This document shows, in pieces, positions 1 to 11,090 of a stretch of DNA of 64,000 bases. Origin of the DNA: Leucaena leucocephala (taxonomy: Eukaryota; Streptophyta; Magnoliopsida; Fabales; Fabaceae); contig CM073560.1 of the NCBI GenBank assembly GCA_037074615.1, forward strand, positions 4,967,501 through 5,031,500. Reading direction: 5' to 3'. Below the pieces are notes generated by a model. The model ran no database searches, was not told the DNA's origin, and worked only from the letters and a program-made list of their open reading frames with translations. How positions within the stretch are numbered: the first letter of the stretch is position 1; the number at the start of each line of letters is the position of its first letter. Position numbers and translations under genes: made by a program.

Positions 1-587
1 AATCACTATATTTAAAACGTAATAAGTAATATAATCAATCTTCAAAATTAACATATTTCTTTTTCAAGCAAGTAATCTACAATTTTCTTGGATGTCAAAT
101 AAAATTAACAGTTAAATAGAAAAAAAATAAGTGAAAATTTTCTAATTAAAAATTAGATTAATACAATCTTTAGCTCTTTTTTATCTTCATCTTAATTTTA
201 ATTCAAATCATATCTTTTAAATTTTTTGTCTAAGTTATTAATCCCTATAATTTAATAAAAATTAAGATATTTTACCCCTTAAAAAATTAAAATCAGTAGT
301 TTAAAATTTAATAAATTAAAACTAAAATTTGTGTAAATTTTAAAAGACAAAAAATTATATTAATCTTTAAAAATTTTATTGGTTTAAAAGATTGATATAA
401 TTTTTATATACAAAAAAAATGCCAATATTTTGAAAGATTTTAGACATAGGAAGTATTAGTATTTGAATTATGGTTAGTTAGACTAATAAAAGTTTTAGAC
501 AATAATTTTTCATCAATTTTTTATTAAATAATTGTGTAAAAATTAAAATTTATAAGTAGTAGAGCTCATAAGGAAAAATAAATTAAA
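1..587. other. AT-rich intergenic DNA
   Basis: Very AT-rich sequence with many A and T runs. I see no open reading frame of useful length, no RNA gene and no clear terminal repeats. Confidence 0.5.
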
Positions 588-1008
588 AGTACATTTGGAT
601 AAGAGTTTAGAAAAAAAGTTTAAGGAAAAAATATTTTGGATAGTTTTTAGAAAAATAGCTTTTAGAGAAGAGTTTATAAAAAAAATAGTTTTAAATAAAT
701 GATTGTTTGGATATTTATTATCAAAAAAAAATTTGTAATTGAAAAATTATTAAAAATATATTATTTTATTAAAAATATGAGAGAGTGGAGAAGAGATAAA
801 AGTGAAAATAAAGAGAGGAGAGATGATAGAAAAAAGAGATGAAAGAGGGTTTAAGAAAAAATAAGAGTAAAATAATAATTTGATAATCTATAAATTTTTT
901 TATTATTTTAAAAATTAATTTTAATAATTTATCTAAAATTTTAATTTTAAATTATAGTTTTAATCTATTTTTTTTAAAATAAATATGATTATTTAAAAAA
1001 TTTTAACA
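588..1008. mobile_element. Degraded PIF/Harbinger-like MITE
   Basis: This stretch follows the pattern of a family seen seven times in the window: a start like 'catttggataagagttta', a 'gattgtttggatatttatta' segment, a purine-rich gagaggaga core and an 'aatctataaatttttttatt' segment. The best copy, at 61975-62452, has GGGCCTGTTTGG-type ends and a TTA duplication. Here the right end is not recognisable, so the boundaries are approximate. Confidence 0.5.
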
Positions 1009-1398
1009 GGACAAGGTGGGGGCCACGTCATTTACTCATTGAGAGCCGGTTTCTTCCCACGCGCCCTACAAGAGCGTGTAACCAAGTGCTGCCCTCCCAA
1101 GTCACCACCAAAGTATCTCGACCATGAAACCTGACGTGTACTAAAAGATCATTAAAAAAAACCAAGCCATGTGGGCCCAACCTCGTGACTCTTTTCTATT
1201 ATCATGACCCCGCCCGATGAATGCCACGTTATCCCCTTCCCTTTTTTACTGTACATGCGTCCCTTCCATATATCACCCTGCTCCTGCATCGTCCAAAACA
1301 ACACACCCAGATTCAGTTAAGCACTCACTCTGACAAACTCAACGCCCTTTCTCTCTCTCTCTCTGTGAGCTTTTTAGGGTTTTGCTTTCTTTAATGGG
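1009..1398 (+). promoter_or_regulatory. Promoter and 5' leader of the heat-stress factor gene
   Basis: Base composition becomes clearly GC-richer than upstream. ACGT-core elements are visible (gccacgtca near 1020, gccacgtta near 1221). A TATA-like stretch (catatatcacc) lies near 1267, about 130 bases before the start codon, followed by a CT-rich leader around 1350-1365 typical of plant 5' UTRs. I did not find a convincing perfect heat-shock element. The transcription start is inferred. Confidence 0.45.
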
Positions 1399-2573
1399 AT
1401 GGAGCAGAACGACGTGGTTTCACCGTTCGTTATGAAGACTTTTCATATGGTCAGCGATCCAACCACGGATGCTTTCATCACTTGGGGTCGAGCCAACAAT
1501 AGCTTCATCGTCGTCGATCCTTTGGATTTCTCTCGGATGATCCTCCCTGCATATTTCAAGCACAATAACTTTTCCAGCTTCGTTCGTCAGTTAAACACCT
1601 ACGTGAGTGAGCTCTCAACAATTTCTTCCCATTCTTTTCCGATTGTTTTGACTGATTTAATTTACAGTTTATTTAATTTAAGCTGTTCTGGCCGATTGAA
1701 TTTTGTTTGTTATTGATTTTGTGTGATGGATTTTAGGGGTTTAGAAAGGTGGATCCAGATCGATGGGAATTCGCGAACGAGTGGTTTCTTCGGGGGCAGA
1801 AGCACTTGTTGAAGAATATTGTGAGGAGGAAACAAAGTAGGAGTAGTAGTTGTTCTTTGTCGTTGTTTCAGGGGAAGAATAATGAGGAGGTGGAAGACGA
1901 AGCGTTGATGATGGAAATTGCGAGGTTGAAGGAAGAGCAGAAATCTTTGGAGGAAGAACTTCAAGGGATGAATAAGAGATTGGAGACCACAGAGAAACGA
2001 CCTCAGCAAATGATGGCGTTTCTTTACAAAGTCGTGGAGGACCCAGACGTCCTTTCTCGGATTTTGTTGGAGAAAGACCAGAAGCAATTGGGAGAGAAGA
2101 AACGGCGGTTGATATCGTCATCATCGCCGTCGTCTTCGTCTGGTATGGCGGCGGTGAAGACGGAGTTTGAAGAAGAGGAAGCTACTTTGGGTGGTGCGAT
2201 AATATCTTCGCCGTTGCCTGAAAAGACTACTGGATTTGAGTTCGGTCGTTATAGTCAGGCACCGCCGACGACGGAGGAAACAATACTCTCCGGCGCCGAT
2301 ACGAGTTCGGGTGGGTGGAGCGAGAGAAACGATGCTATAAGGTTGAGGCCTCGGATAAATCAACAAGCTTATAATAATTGGTCATCAAGCCCGTTGACGG
2401 CGGTTGTGGCAGCGAGAATGGATGAGAAAGCGTCGGCGATGATGTCGATGTCGGCGCTTGAGGGAGAACGCAATTCGGCGAGAGAGGAGCAAAGGAGCTA
2501 TTTTACAGAAATGGCGGCGGAGAACAATCCACGGCCACCTTATCCATTTTCGCTGTTGGAAGGTGGCTTTTAG
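1399..2573 (+). CDS. HSFC1: Heat stress transcription factor, class C (HSFC1-like)
   Basis: Sequence-specific nuclear DNA-binding protein that recognises heat-shock elements. Model: exons 1399-1602 and 1737-2573, with a phase-0 intron (GTGAGT...TTTTAG) splitting the DNA-binding domain after QLNTY; this is the conserved HSF intron position. Predicted length is 346 aa, in the usual range for HSFC1. The winged-helix domain spans about residues 8-101 and includes [16 protein letters not shown] and then [18 protein letters not shown] heptad-rich HR-A/B coiled coil follows (about 119-175), with the short linker of class C rather than the longer class A spacer. A basic KKRR cluster near residue 190 is a likely nuclear signal. 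I see no aromatic/acidic AHA activation motif, which fits class C factors. The C-terminus [12 protein letters not shown] is typical of HSFC1. The frame is intact. Confidence 0.92.
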
Positions 2574-2774
2574 CTATTCGTGTTCTCTTCTCAACAATTG
2601 TGTTTTTTGGGGGGTTTGGAGTACACACTACACAGTGATTATATGTTTGATTTCGCCATTTGTGCTAAATTCGGATTCTGATTCTATGTTCTCTTTTTAC
2701 TTGTTGATATTTTTTGTACGTGTCTTATCTCTTTACATAAATCAGTTTGATTAAAAACAAAAGTTATATTATAT

Positions 2775-3150
2775 ATTTAATTTTTTATATTTATATTAAT
2801 TTTTATTTTAATCTCTTAAATTTAAAAATAATATTTTTAGTTTTTTAAATTTAATGCTGATAATTTTATTTAATAAAAATTATATTAGCTCATCAAATTT
2901 AAATGATAATTTTATACAATTAAATATTAATAAAAGTATATTTTTATTTTAATATTTTAAATTATGTTATATTTTATATCAAATAATTAAATTTTAGACA
3001 TATTTTATTAACATTTAATTAGTAATTTATTATTTTAAATTTATTAAGTATTTTTTATTAGTAAAATTAATAATATTAAAATATATTTTTTAAATTTAAG
3101 AGATAAAAATAAAATTTAATATAAATATAAAAGATCAAATATATATTTTA
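2775..3150. repeat. MITE-like element with ~53-bp terminal inverted repeats
   Basis: The left end (tttatatttatattaa then a TCTCTTAAATTTAAAAA segment) is mirrored at the right end (TTTTTAAATTTAAGAGA then ttaatataaatataaa). The arms are about 53 bp with few mismatches. A second copy with the same ends is at 57478-57835. There is no coding capacity; it starts about 200 bp after the stop codon of the heat-stress factor. Superfamily is uncertain. Confidence 0.6.
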
Positions 3151-3404
3151 ATAAAATAAAAAGTCGTATTATTATTTAGTTTTTTTATAAAATAAAATTA
3201 TTTATTTGTGTTAACTAGAGCCAATAACATGAGTTTATTTAAAAATAACGGCCTAACCTACCACAACTTAGGGTTTTAAACGGTGTGGGTTGAAGAACCC
3301 ATGTTCCAAGTGGGTTGAGAAAACTTCAACTCTAACCCACCAGGTGGGCATATTATCTACTTACCTGTCATAATATGTGTATATATAAATAAAAACCTAT
3401 TTTT
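3151..3404. other. Intergenic stretch before the copia element
   Basis: AT-rich sequence with a slightly GC-richer island around 3220-3360. I see no gene or RNA in it. The five bases just before 3405 are TTTTT, which match the five bases after 8983. Confidence 0.4.
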
Positions 3405-3725
3405 TGTTATAAAACTAGCAATAAGATTAGAAAGAGAGAAAAGATGGAGATAAGAAAATGAGAGAAGTATATATTATATTTTTCTCCTTCACCTTACAAT
3501 ACAAATGGAATGCCCTATTTATAGGCATAGAAGTTGAAGATGAAGAGTCTAGTAATTAATGGGGAATAATGAAGAGTCTAGTAATTAATAGAGGAGTAAT
3601 GAAGAGTCTAGTAATTAATGAGGAATAATGAAGAGTCTAGTAATTAATGGAAGAATAATGAACTAGGGAATTTGAAGAGGTAGAGGGAGATAGAGATGGA
3701 CATCTATATTCTAATATTCATAACA
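3405..3725 (-). repeat. 3' LTR of the copia element
   Basis: 321 bp, nearly identical to 8663-8983. On the minus strand it holds a TATA box (CCTATAAATAGG at 3514-3525). Upstream of it, at about 3537-3660, are four tandem copies of a 29-30 bp unit containing gaagagtctagtaattaat. These repeats lie in U3, where plant copia elements often carry enhancer repeats. Confidence 0.9.
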
Positions 3726-3948
3726 CTCCCCCTTAGATGTCCATTCTTTAATAATGTGCCTCATTAAAAAACTTTAACTAGGAAAAACCATGTAGGATAA
3801 AAACCTAATAAAAGAAAAAGAGTACACAATTAATTGATACACTTACAGAGCTGCCTCATTAAAAACCTTGCTAGGAAAACCCAGTGGGACAAAACCTCAG
3901 ACAAGGGAAAAAGAGTACAGCGTGTATCGACTCCCCCTTTTTGTAACA

Positions 3949-4257
3949 TCAATTGATATCTCTGAATCTGCGAAGTCCGATATCATGTATGAGCTTCTCA
4001 AATATTGTTGCTGGAAGTGACTTGGTGAACAAATCTGCTAGATTTTCTTTAGACCGGATTTGCTGGATATTAATCTCACCATTCTTTTGAAGATCATGTG
4101 TGAAAAAGAATTTTGGAGAAATATGTTTTGTCCTGTCTCCTTTGATGTACCCTTCTTTTAGTTGGGTAATACATGCAGTATTATCTTCATATAAAACTGT
4201 TGGGATCATTTTACTAGATGACATTCCACAAGTAGTACGTATATGATGTATTATCAA
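3949..4257 (-). pseudogene. Copia RNase H C-terminal fragment
   Basis: C-terminal end of the copia polyprotein. It contains the conserved EDNTACI segment, then TKHISPKFFFTHDLQ and ADLFTKSLP, which mark the copia RNase H end. It is in a different frame from the preceding reverse transcriptase segment, so the polyprotein is broken near 4257-4351. The stop lies about 220 bp from the 3' LTR, the expected position for the end of pol. Confidence 0.85.
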
Positions 4258-4350
4258 TCTTAAACATACACATTCTCCATTTGCTTCATGTATTGCTATT
4301 ATTTCTGCATGATTAGATGATGTGGCTGATATGGTTTATTTCATTGATCG

Positions 4351-5454
4351 CTATGAAATAGCTGTACCATTACATGTGAACAAATAGCCTGTTTGCGATC
4401 TACCAACATGTGGATCAGACTGAAATCTAGCATCAGCATATCCGACAAAGTCAGTCTTATGTTCATTTGAATAAAATAATCCCATATCCATAGTACCATT
4501 CAAGTAACGAAGAATGTGCTTAACCCCATTCCAATGTCTTCGTGTTGGTGAAGAACTATATCTTGCTAATAAGTTAACAGCAAATGATATATCTGGTCGT
4601 GCGTGACTAGCAAGATACATAAGCGCACCAATTGCACTAAGATAAGGCACTTCTGGGCCAAGTAGTTCTTCATCACCTTCTTGAGATCTAAAGGGATCTT
4701 TATCTTTCTCTAGAGATCTTACAATCATCGGAGTGCATAATGGAAGTGATTTATCCATATAAAAACGTTTTAAGACTTTTCTCGTGTAAGTTTCTTGACA
4801 CACGAAGATCCCATTTTTCAGATGTTCAATTTGTAGTCCAAGGCAAAATTTTGTTCTTCCCAGGTCCTTCATTTCAAACTCTTTCTTTAAGCAATTCACC
4901 GCTTTGGAAATCTCTTCAGGAGTTTCAATGATATTTATGTCATCGACATAAATAGCAATTATAGCAAATTCATTTCCAGATCTTTTTATAAAAATGCATA
5001 GACATATCTGATCATTCTTATATCCTTCTTTCAATAGATATTCACTAAGTCGATTATACCACATACGCCCTGATTGCTTTAATCCATATAAAGACTTATT
5101 TAACTTAATTGAGTACCGTTCTCGAGAACTTGAATTATATATTTTTGGTAACTCAAATCCATCAGGGAGACTCATAGAAATGACATTGTCAATTGAGCCA
5201 TACAAATAGGCTGTAACAATATCCATTAGACGTAAATCGAGGCATTCTTTTACTGCCAGACTAATTAGATATCGAAAAGTAGTTGCATCCACCACTGGTG
5301 AGTATGTTTCTATAAAATCAATACCAGGTCTTTGTGTAAATCTTTGAGCAACAAGTCGTGCTTTATATCTTACTACTTCACCATTTTCATTTCGTTTTCT
5401 CACAAAAACCCATTTATATCCAACTAGTTTTACATCTTCAGGTGTAAGAACCAC
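4351..5454 (-). pseudogene. Copia reverse transcriptase and start of RNase H
   Basis: Copies element RNA into DNA in autonomous relatives. Visible landmarks are YKWVFVRKRNENGEVVRYKA and KARLVAQRFTQ at the N-terminus, the catalytic IYVDDINII motif (YVDD), then YLASHARPDISFAVNLLARY and GYADARFQSDPH, the first RNase H aspartate. The 367-residue frame is open, but both its neighbours are in other frames. Parts of the connecting sequence to the integrase tail (5455-5524) are lost. Replication competence is not expected. Confidence 0.9.
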
Positions 5455-5524
5455 AGGGCAAAAAACTTTTCATTTTTCTAATGATTTTAATTCAGCCTCA
5501 ATTGCGTCTTTCCATTTTGACCAA

Positions 5525-5974
5525 TCATCTTTGTTTGCATTCGCTAATAGATCTTGGTTCATGATCCTCATCATCTTTTATTACATCAAGCGCTATATTA
5601 TATGCAAAAATATCGTCAACGTTGACTTTATCTCGATCCCATCGTATTCTATTGACAACATAATTTATTGAGATCTCATTATTTTCATATATTTCAGGTA
5701 CCTGAATGTCTCTCGAAATTGAGACATTAGTGTTGTCAAATGACTCTTCTGGAGTCACTAAATTTTGTTGAATATCCTCGACCTGACCATCTATATTTAT
5801 AGCTCCTTTTCTTTTTCGAGGATTTTTATCTTTGGAACCGATGGGCCTGCCACGCTTCAAGCGTGCTTTTGATCTATTAGATTGTCCAATAGGGACATCA
5901 ATTCTGATAGGAGCATTTGCAGCTGGAACATGTGACTTGGTCACTTTCTTGGGGTCAGTGAATGTGTCTGGCAA
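5525..5974 (-). pseudogene. Copia integrase C-terminal/linker fragment
   Basis: Frame of 149 codons holding the basic GRPIGSKDKNPRKRK stretch characteristic of the region between copia integrase and reverse transcriptase. It is separated from the integrase core upstream by a stop near 5975-5990 and from the RT downstream by a frame change. Confidence 0.75.
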
Positions 5975-5989
5975 TTGATTGGCTAAACT

Positions 5990-6736
5990 CTATAAATGAA
6001 TTATCTTTTGAACTTCTAGCTCACATTGTTTTGTACGAGGATCAAGATGAGATAATGATAATTCATTCCAACTAACTTTATTTTCCAGCTGTTTATTTTC
6101 TCCCCCTAATGTTGGAAAATTTGATTCGTCAAAATGACAATCAGCAAATCGAGCCGTAAATAAATCTCCTGTTGTTGGCTCTAAATATTTTATTATAGAA
6201 GGAGATTCATATCCAACATATATTCCCATCCTTCTTTGAGGACCCATTTTAGTACGTTGTGGTGGAGCAATCGGAACATATACCGCACATTCAAAAGTCC
6301 TTATATGGGAAATATTTGGTTCCTGACCAAAAACCATTTGTAAAGGGGAGATCTTAAGATAACTAGTTGGCCTGATACGAATTAACATCGCTGCATGTAC
6401 ACTTGCATGTCCCCAAGTATATATTAGGAGATTTGATTTCATAAGCAATGGTCTTGCAATCAACTGCAAATATTTAATTAATGATTCTGCAAGACAATTT
6501 TGTGTATGAACATGTGCTACAGGATGTTCAACATTGATTCCCAGAGACATACAATACTCATTGAAAGCTTGTGAAGTAAATTCACTAGCATTATCTAGAC
6601 GTATTTTCTTAATAGGATAATCTAAAAAATATGCTCTCAATCTAATTAGTTGAGCAAATAATCTCGTAAACGCCAGGTTACGAGAAGATAATAAGCAAAC
6701 ATGTGACCATTTTGTTGATGCATCAATTAGAACCAT
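5990..6736 (-). pseudogene. Copia integrase catalytic core
   Basis: The three acidic residues of the DDE integrase core can be placed: D in VLIDASTKW, D in IRLDNASEFTSQ, and E in NCLAESLIKYLQ. After the core come FECAVYVPI and GIYVGYESPSIIKYL, which are typical of copia integrase C-terminal regions. The core frame is intact over about 248 residues, but it is cut from the zinc-binding N-terminus upstream by a frame break around 6740-6830. Confidence 0.88.
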
Positions 6737-6828
6737 ACAATATCTAAATGGTCCACATGGTGGGTAAATCGGCCTACAAATATCTCCCTGTATACGTTCT
6801 AGAAAAGTGAGAGACTCACTTTCTATTT

Positions 6829-7371
6829 TTATCGATAAAGGTCTAACATTAGTTTCCCTTTAGAACATGCAGCACATGAGAAAATATGGTATTGTGGAAT
6901 TGATTCTCTTCTCAACGAATGTCCACATGATTTATCAATTATTCTTCGCATCATTATTGTCCCAGGATGGCCTAACTGGTCATGCCAAAGATTAGATTTA
7001 TTCTCACTTGCAAACTTCTGGTTTGCAATAACATGTGTTTCAATTGTACTAATAAATGTGTAGTACATTGCAGAGGAAAGAGCATGGAATTTTTCCAATG
7101 TGCATTTTTTACCAGAAATCATATCTGTGATAACAAGATATTCCTGGTTTTCTCTATTTGTTGTTTCAATATGGTATCCATTTCTGCGGATATCCTTGAA
7201 ACTCAACAAATTCCTGTTAAATTTGGAGGAATAAAATGCACTATCAATGTATAATTGTGTTCCTCCAGGTAACAATATATTAGCTCTTCCAAACCCCTCA
7301 ATCATCTTTATACTTCCAAAACAATATATAAGAAAATAACACAAATGACTATAATCAAAATATATTAGCAA
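6829..7371 (-). pseudogene. GAG-pre-integrase zinc-binding domain, protease remnant
   Basis: Contains the HHCC zinc-binding pattern of the integrase N-terminus: LWHDQLGHPG followed by CAACSKGKL. Before it is the conserved NLLSFKDIRRNGYHIET segment of the protease-to-integrase linker. The catalytic aspartate region expected upstream is absent: the frame starts in unrelated AT-rich sequence (7330-7440), so the aspartic protease active site appears deleted. Confidence 0.8.
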
Positions 7372-7439
7372 ATATAATCATAAAAGAAAATAATTTCATT
7401 ATAGCAAAAAGAAAACACACATAATCATAAAAGTTTAGC

Positions 7440-8483
7440 TTATTTATTTTTTTTTTGGACACTCCCATCACCAATTAGGTGATCAATTCTTCCGTTAGGA
7501 TCGGCAAAGAAATCAGCAACATCTAAATGAGTCACATCCATGTTGCCATAATCAGAATCGCTTTCTTCCCCAACAAAATTTGTTTCTATCTTTGGCTCTT
7601 TGCCTTTATTTTTCCCTTTAAGCGATTCTTGGTATAATTCAACCAAATGTCTTGGTGTACGACAAGTACGAGCCCAATGACCTTTTCCACCATAACGATG
7701 ACATAAATTTTCAATATAATTATCATTCCCACTAGTTTCCTTTTTGTGGTTTTCATCATTATTTGCCCACCTCGAGTAGGAACCACGACCACAACCACGT
7801 TGACCACGGCCTCGTATATAGCCTCAGCCGCATCCACGTCCACGTCCATGTCCCCAACCACGGGATGATTCATTTGTTACTACATTCACTTCTGGGAATG
7901 TATTAGAGCCAATTGGACGGGATTCATGATTTCTCATTAAAAGCTCATTATTTTGTTCAGCCACCAAAAGGCAAGAAATCAGTTCAGAATACTTTTTGAT
8001 GCCTTTTCCATAATATTGTTGCTGTAATAGCACATTGGATGCATGAAATGTGGAGAATGTTCTTTCTAACATGTCATCATCAGTAATTTTCTCTCCACAT
8101 AGTTTCAGTTAAGAACTAATTTTAAATAGTGCAAAATTATATTCACTGACTGATTTAAAATCTTGCAAATGTAAATGCATCCAGTCATAACAAGTTTTTG
8201 GAAGAATCACAGTTTTCTGGTGGTCATACCTTTCCTTTATGTTGTTCCAAAGAACAAGTGGATCTTTGACAGTTAAATACTCAGTTTTTAGTCCTTCATC
8301 TAGGTGGTGATGGAGAAAGATCATGGCTTTTGCTTTGTCTTTGTTATATTCCTGATTGCCATCCTTGATAGTGTCTCCTAAACCTATAGCATCTAGATGG
8401 ATTTTTGCATCTAGTATCCAGGATAGATAATTCTTTCCAGTAATGTCAAGAGCCACAAACTTAAGTTTTGTAAGATTCGACAT
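7440..8483 (-). pseudogene. Copia gag (capsid/nucleocapsid), frame-broken
   Basis: Starts at 8483 with MSNLTKLKFVALDITGKNYL, a typical gag start about 180 bp inside the 5' LTR. The frame then shifts or stops around 8109, 7824-7873 and 7586-7646. A degenerate zinc knuckle reads CHRYGGKGHWARTC; the second cysteine of the usual CX2CX4HX4C is replaced by tyrosine. A glycine/arginine-rich stretch precedes it. The tail VTHLDVADFF lies where protease would begin, but protease is missing. Confidence 0.82.
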
Positions 8484-8662
8484 GATGATAATATCATAAA
8501 ATGTAACAAAAGTTAAATGGAGATTTAGATTAAGAAGGTTGAGTAATTAGAAAATAATCAAACATGAAACTACAATTTAACATGAAAGTAATATAGAAAC
8601 TCACCTTCCAATGATAGATTTTACAATAATATCAGTTGGCTAGAGCAGTCGTGCTGATAACG

Positions 8663-8983
8663 TGTTATAAAACTAGCAATAAGATTAGAAAGAGAGAAAA
8701 GATGGAGACAAGAAAATGAGAGAAGTATATATTAGATTTTTCTCCTTCACCTTACAATACAAATGGAATGCCCTATTTATAGGCATAGAAGTTGAAGATG
8801 AAGAGTCTAGTAATTAATGGGGAATAATGAAGAGTCTAGTAATTAATAGAGGAATAATGAAGAGTCTAGTAATTAATGAGGAATAATGAAGAGTCTAGTA
8901 ATTAATGGAGGAATAATGAACTAGGGAATTTGAAGAGGTAGAGGGAGATAGAGATGGACATCTATATTCTAATATTCATAATA
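8663..8983 (-). repeat. 5' LTR of the copia element
   Basis: 321 bp partner of 3405-3725, with the same four tandem units and TATA box (8772-8783). The terminal dinucleotide on the outer side reads TA on the plus strand instead of CA. Differences seen by eye include t/c in 'gagataag', t/g in 'tattatattt' and two a/g changes within the tandem units. Confidence 0.9.
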
Positions 8984-9510
8984 TTTTTTAATTTATAAAT
9001 TAATAAACTAAACTTCTCAATAGTTTTTTGGCAATACAATTGCAATTCCAACAAATTAACATTAGCATTCAAATTCTATATAATTTATCTAATCGTCTCC
9101 TCTAGTCCACTATTAAACAAAACATTCCACATCAAATTACTCAAAGTTGTTTAACTAAGAAACATCTAATTATCTATTTCTTTTATCAACACCAAAATGA
9201 ATTTTATTCTTTAATCTTGAAATATGAAAAACTAGAATCAGAAGAAAGTGAAAGTAAAAAATTTAAAAAAAAAAGTAAAATATAAACAAGTTACTCGTCG
9301 ATTCATAATTTTAGCGGTACGAATTGAAGAATCTATATCTTAAAAAAACCCTAACCCTAATCCAAACTCATCACTTAAGGACGGGTTGGTAGGGCCTAAT
9401 CTATATTACTGACTCTAGTTTTAACTTTTTTTACTATGGATTTATTCATTTTTTCCAATTTATGGGATACTGATTCTAATAGAGTTAATATTATTGTTGA
9501 TGTGCTTATA
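8984..9510. other. AT-rich intergenic DNA
   Basis: No gene found. A short aaccctaaccctaa stretch near 9350 resembles a telobox but is only two units long. Confidence 0.4.
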
Positions 9511-9850
9511 TTTAATTTAATTTTAATTTTAGTCTCTATAATTTTAAATCATATTTTTTAATCTTATAATTTCATAAGGACTTAATCTTTAATAGTGTTA
9601 GTTAAAGCCATTAATATATGGATCAAAACTAAAATTTATTAAAAATATATAGACTAAATTTAAAATTAGTTAAAAGTATATGGATCTGGCAAGTTTTAGT
9701 TTTGATCTATATACTGCTAACTAATTTTTATTTTGGCCCATATACTTAATGGCATTAACTAAGATTATAAATGACCAAGTTTCTACGAAACTATAAGAAA
9801 AAATAATCATAATTTAAAATTATAGAGACTAAAATTAAAATTTATTTAAA
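9511..9850. repeat. Fold-back repeat with ~70-bp inverted arms
   Basis: The left arm (aattttagtctctataattt and onward to aatttcataagg) is mirrored by the right arm (ccaagtttctacgaaact to aaattatagagactaaaatt). The arms match well over roughly 70 bp around a ~200-bp spacer. Non-coding; probably a MITE. I could not fix a target duplication. Confidence 0.55.
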
Positions 9851-10413
9851 ATTATAAAGACTCACAGTCACATTAACACACTCCAATATATTTCAGCAAT
9901 ACGAACTGCACTCTAAGTCTCTAATGCAGGGAATATTAATTGAGTTTTCTCGGTTTACTTGCATTTTAAATTAAAGTAGTTGCAAAAAAATAAAAAGCAG
10001 AAAAATAACATGAATAGATTTTATTTTCCTGTGCATTGTTTTTTTTTTCTCTTCACGATCTCTTATAGTTATTATATATTATTTATTAATTAACAAATAA
10101 TATATAGTCATATATTCATCTTCTACATTTTCTGTTTATTAATAAAATAAAAGAGGTACAAAATAATACTCTTTCTCATCTTAAATATAAAAATTAGATA
10201 ATTAATTTATAGAGATTACAATATTAATTAACTTAATTATTTATAAAAATAAATATGTATTAGTTTTCTTAAAATCTCATTTTAATTAATATGAGTAATC
10301 AATAAAAATAATATAAAAAATTGTAAATTTAAAAAATAAAATAAATTAAAATTTTATATTTAAAATAAAAATAAACTCTTATACTATATCATACATATAG
10401 AATCAAATTGCAT
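9851..10413. other. AT-rich intergenic DNA
   Basis: No coding sequence seen. Around 10165-10380 there is weak similarity to the Stowaway-like family found elsewhere in the window, too decayed to delimit. Confidence 0.35.
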
Positions 10414-10486
10414 CACCAGCTGACTTGTGCTTCTGTGGTTCACTGCTTGGCAGTGAATTGCTTGTACATGGGTTCAACTGCTGGTG
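10414..10486. other. 73-nt imperfect stem-loop
   Basis: Outer arms CACCAGC (10414-10420) and GCTGGTG (10480-10486) pair perfectly, as does an inner hairpin TTCACTGC-TTG-GCAGTGAA (10439-10457). The middle pairs only partly. It is GC-richer than its surroundings. I do not recognise a known microRNA in it; it may simply be a small repeat relic. Confidence 0.35.
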
Positions 10487-10605
10487 AAAAAAACAGAGAA
10501 GGAAAAAGAACCACCTTGCATCGGGGAAAAAAATGCATCAGATCCATTGCTGAAAAATGACAACCGTATTAATGCTTATTAAAACCAATAGAAGAATATT
10601 CTTCT

Positions 10606-10609
<4 letters not shown>

Positions 10610-10650
<41 letters not shown>
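10610..10650. repeat. (TA)n microsatellite
   Basis: About 20 uninterrupted TA units. The short ORF running through it is an artefact of the repeat. Confidence 0.9.
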
Positions 10651-10652
<2 letters not shown>

Positions 10653-11090
10653 TTGGACTACAAATTGATTATGATATCTTCTTGCTCTAATTCAACTCTC
10701 TATCATGATTTTTTATTTATAGATATTTTATTTTTGCACATATTGTAGCTATGCTATTAGAACTGGATATTTAATTTTGATTGTTTAATTCATGGTTTTT
10801 CAAATGTTAAAAAAATCTTTTCTCAAAACGAAAATTAAAAAATGAATTGCAATATTAATAACTTTGACGTGTATCATGAGATTCACATAGTAATTATTTT
10901 ATAACCTTGGAATATTTGATTGTAATTGATATATTATAATTATATAAAGTCATACAAAATTTGTGATTCATTTCTAATTTCTGACTTTAGATAATTACAG
11001 AGAATATATGTTTATATTATCATAAGGTTAGTTTAATTGTGTAAAGTCTTATTAAATTTTTTAAAATTTTAAATTCTATTCCCAGACAAA

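Larger units (their letters stand above)
3405..8983 (-). mobile_element. Ty1/copia LTR retrotransposon, near full length, defective
   Basis: Two 321-bp LTRs (3405-3725 and 8663-8983) begin TG and end CA or its mutated form TA, and are flanked by the 5-bp duplication TTTTT. Minus-strand order is gag, GAG-pre-integrase, integrase, reverse transcriptase, RNase H; integrase before RT defines the copia superfamily. On the minus strand a polypurine tract (RC of ctccccctta at 3726-3735) abuts the 3' LTR, and a putative primer site (ttatcagcacgactg) abuts the 5' LTR. By eye the LTRs differ at only about five sites, so insertion was fairly recent, yet the coding region is broken by frameshifts and stops into at least six pieces. 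The element is therefore non-autonomous. Confidence 0.93.

Noticed and set aside
1710..2366. Minus-strand ORFs of up to 127 codons opposite the heat-stress factor
   Set aside because: Shadow frames of a clearly supported plus-strand exon.
9340..9365. Telomere-like aaccctaaccctaa
   Set aside because: Only two units; a telobox-like or chance word, not an interstitial telomere.
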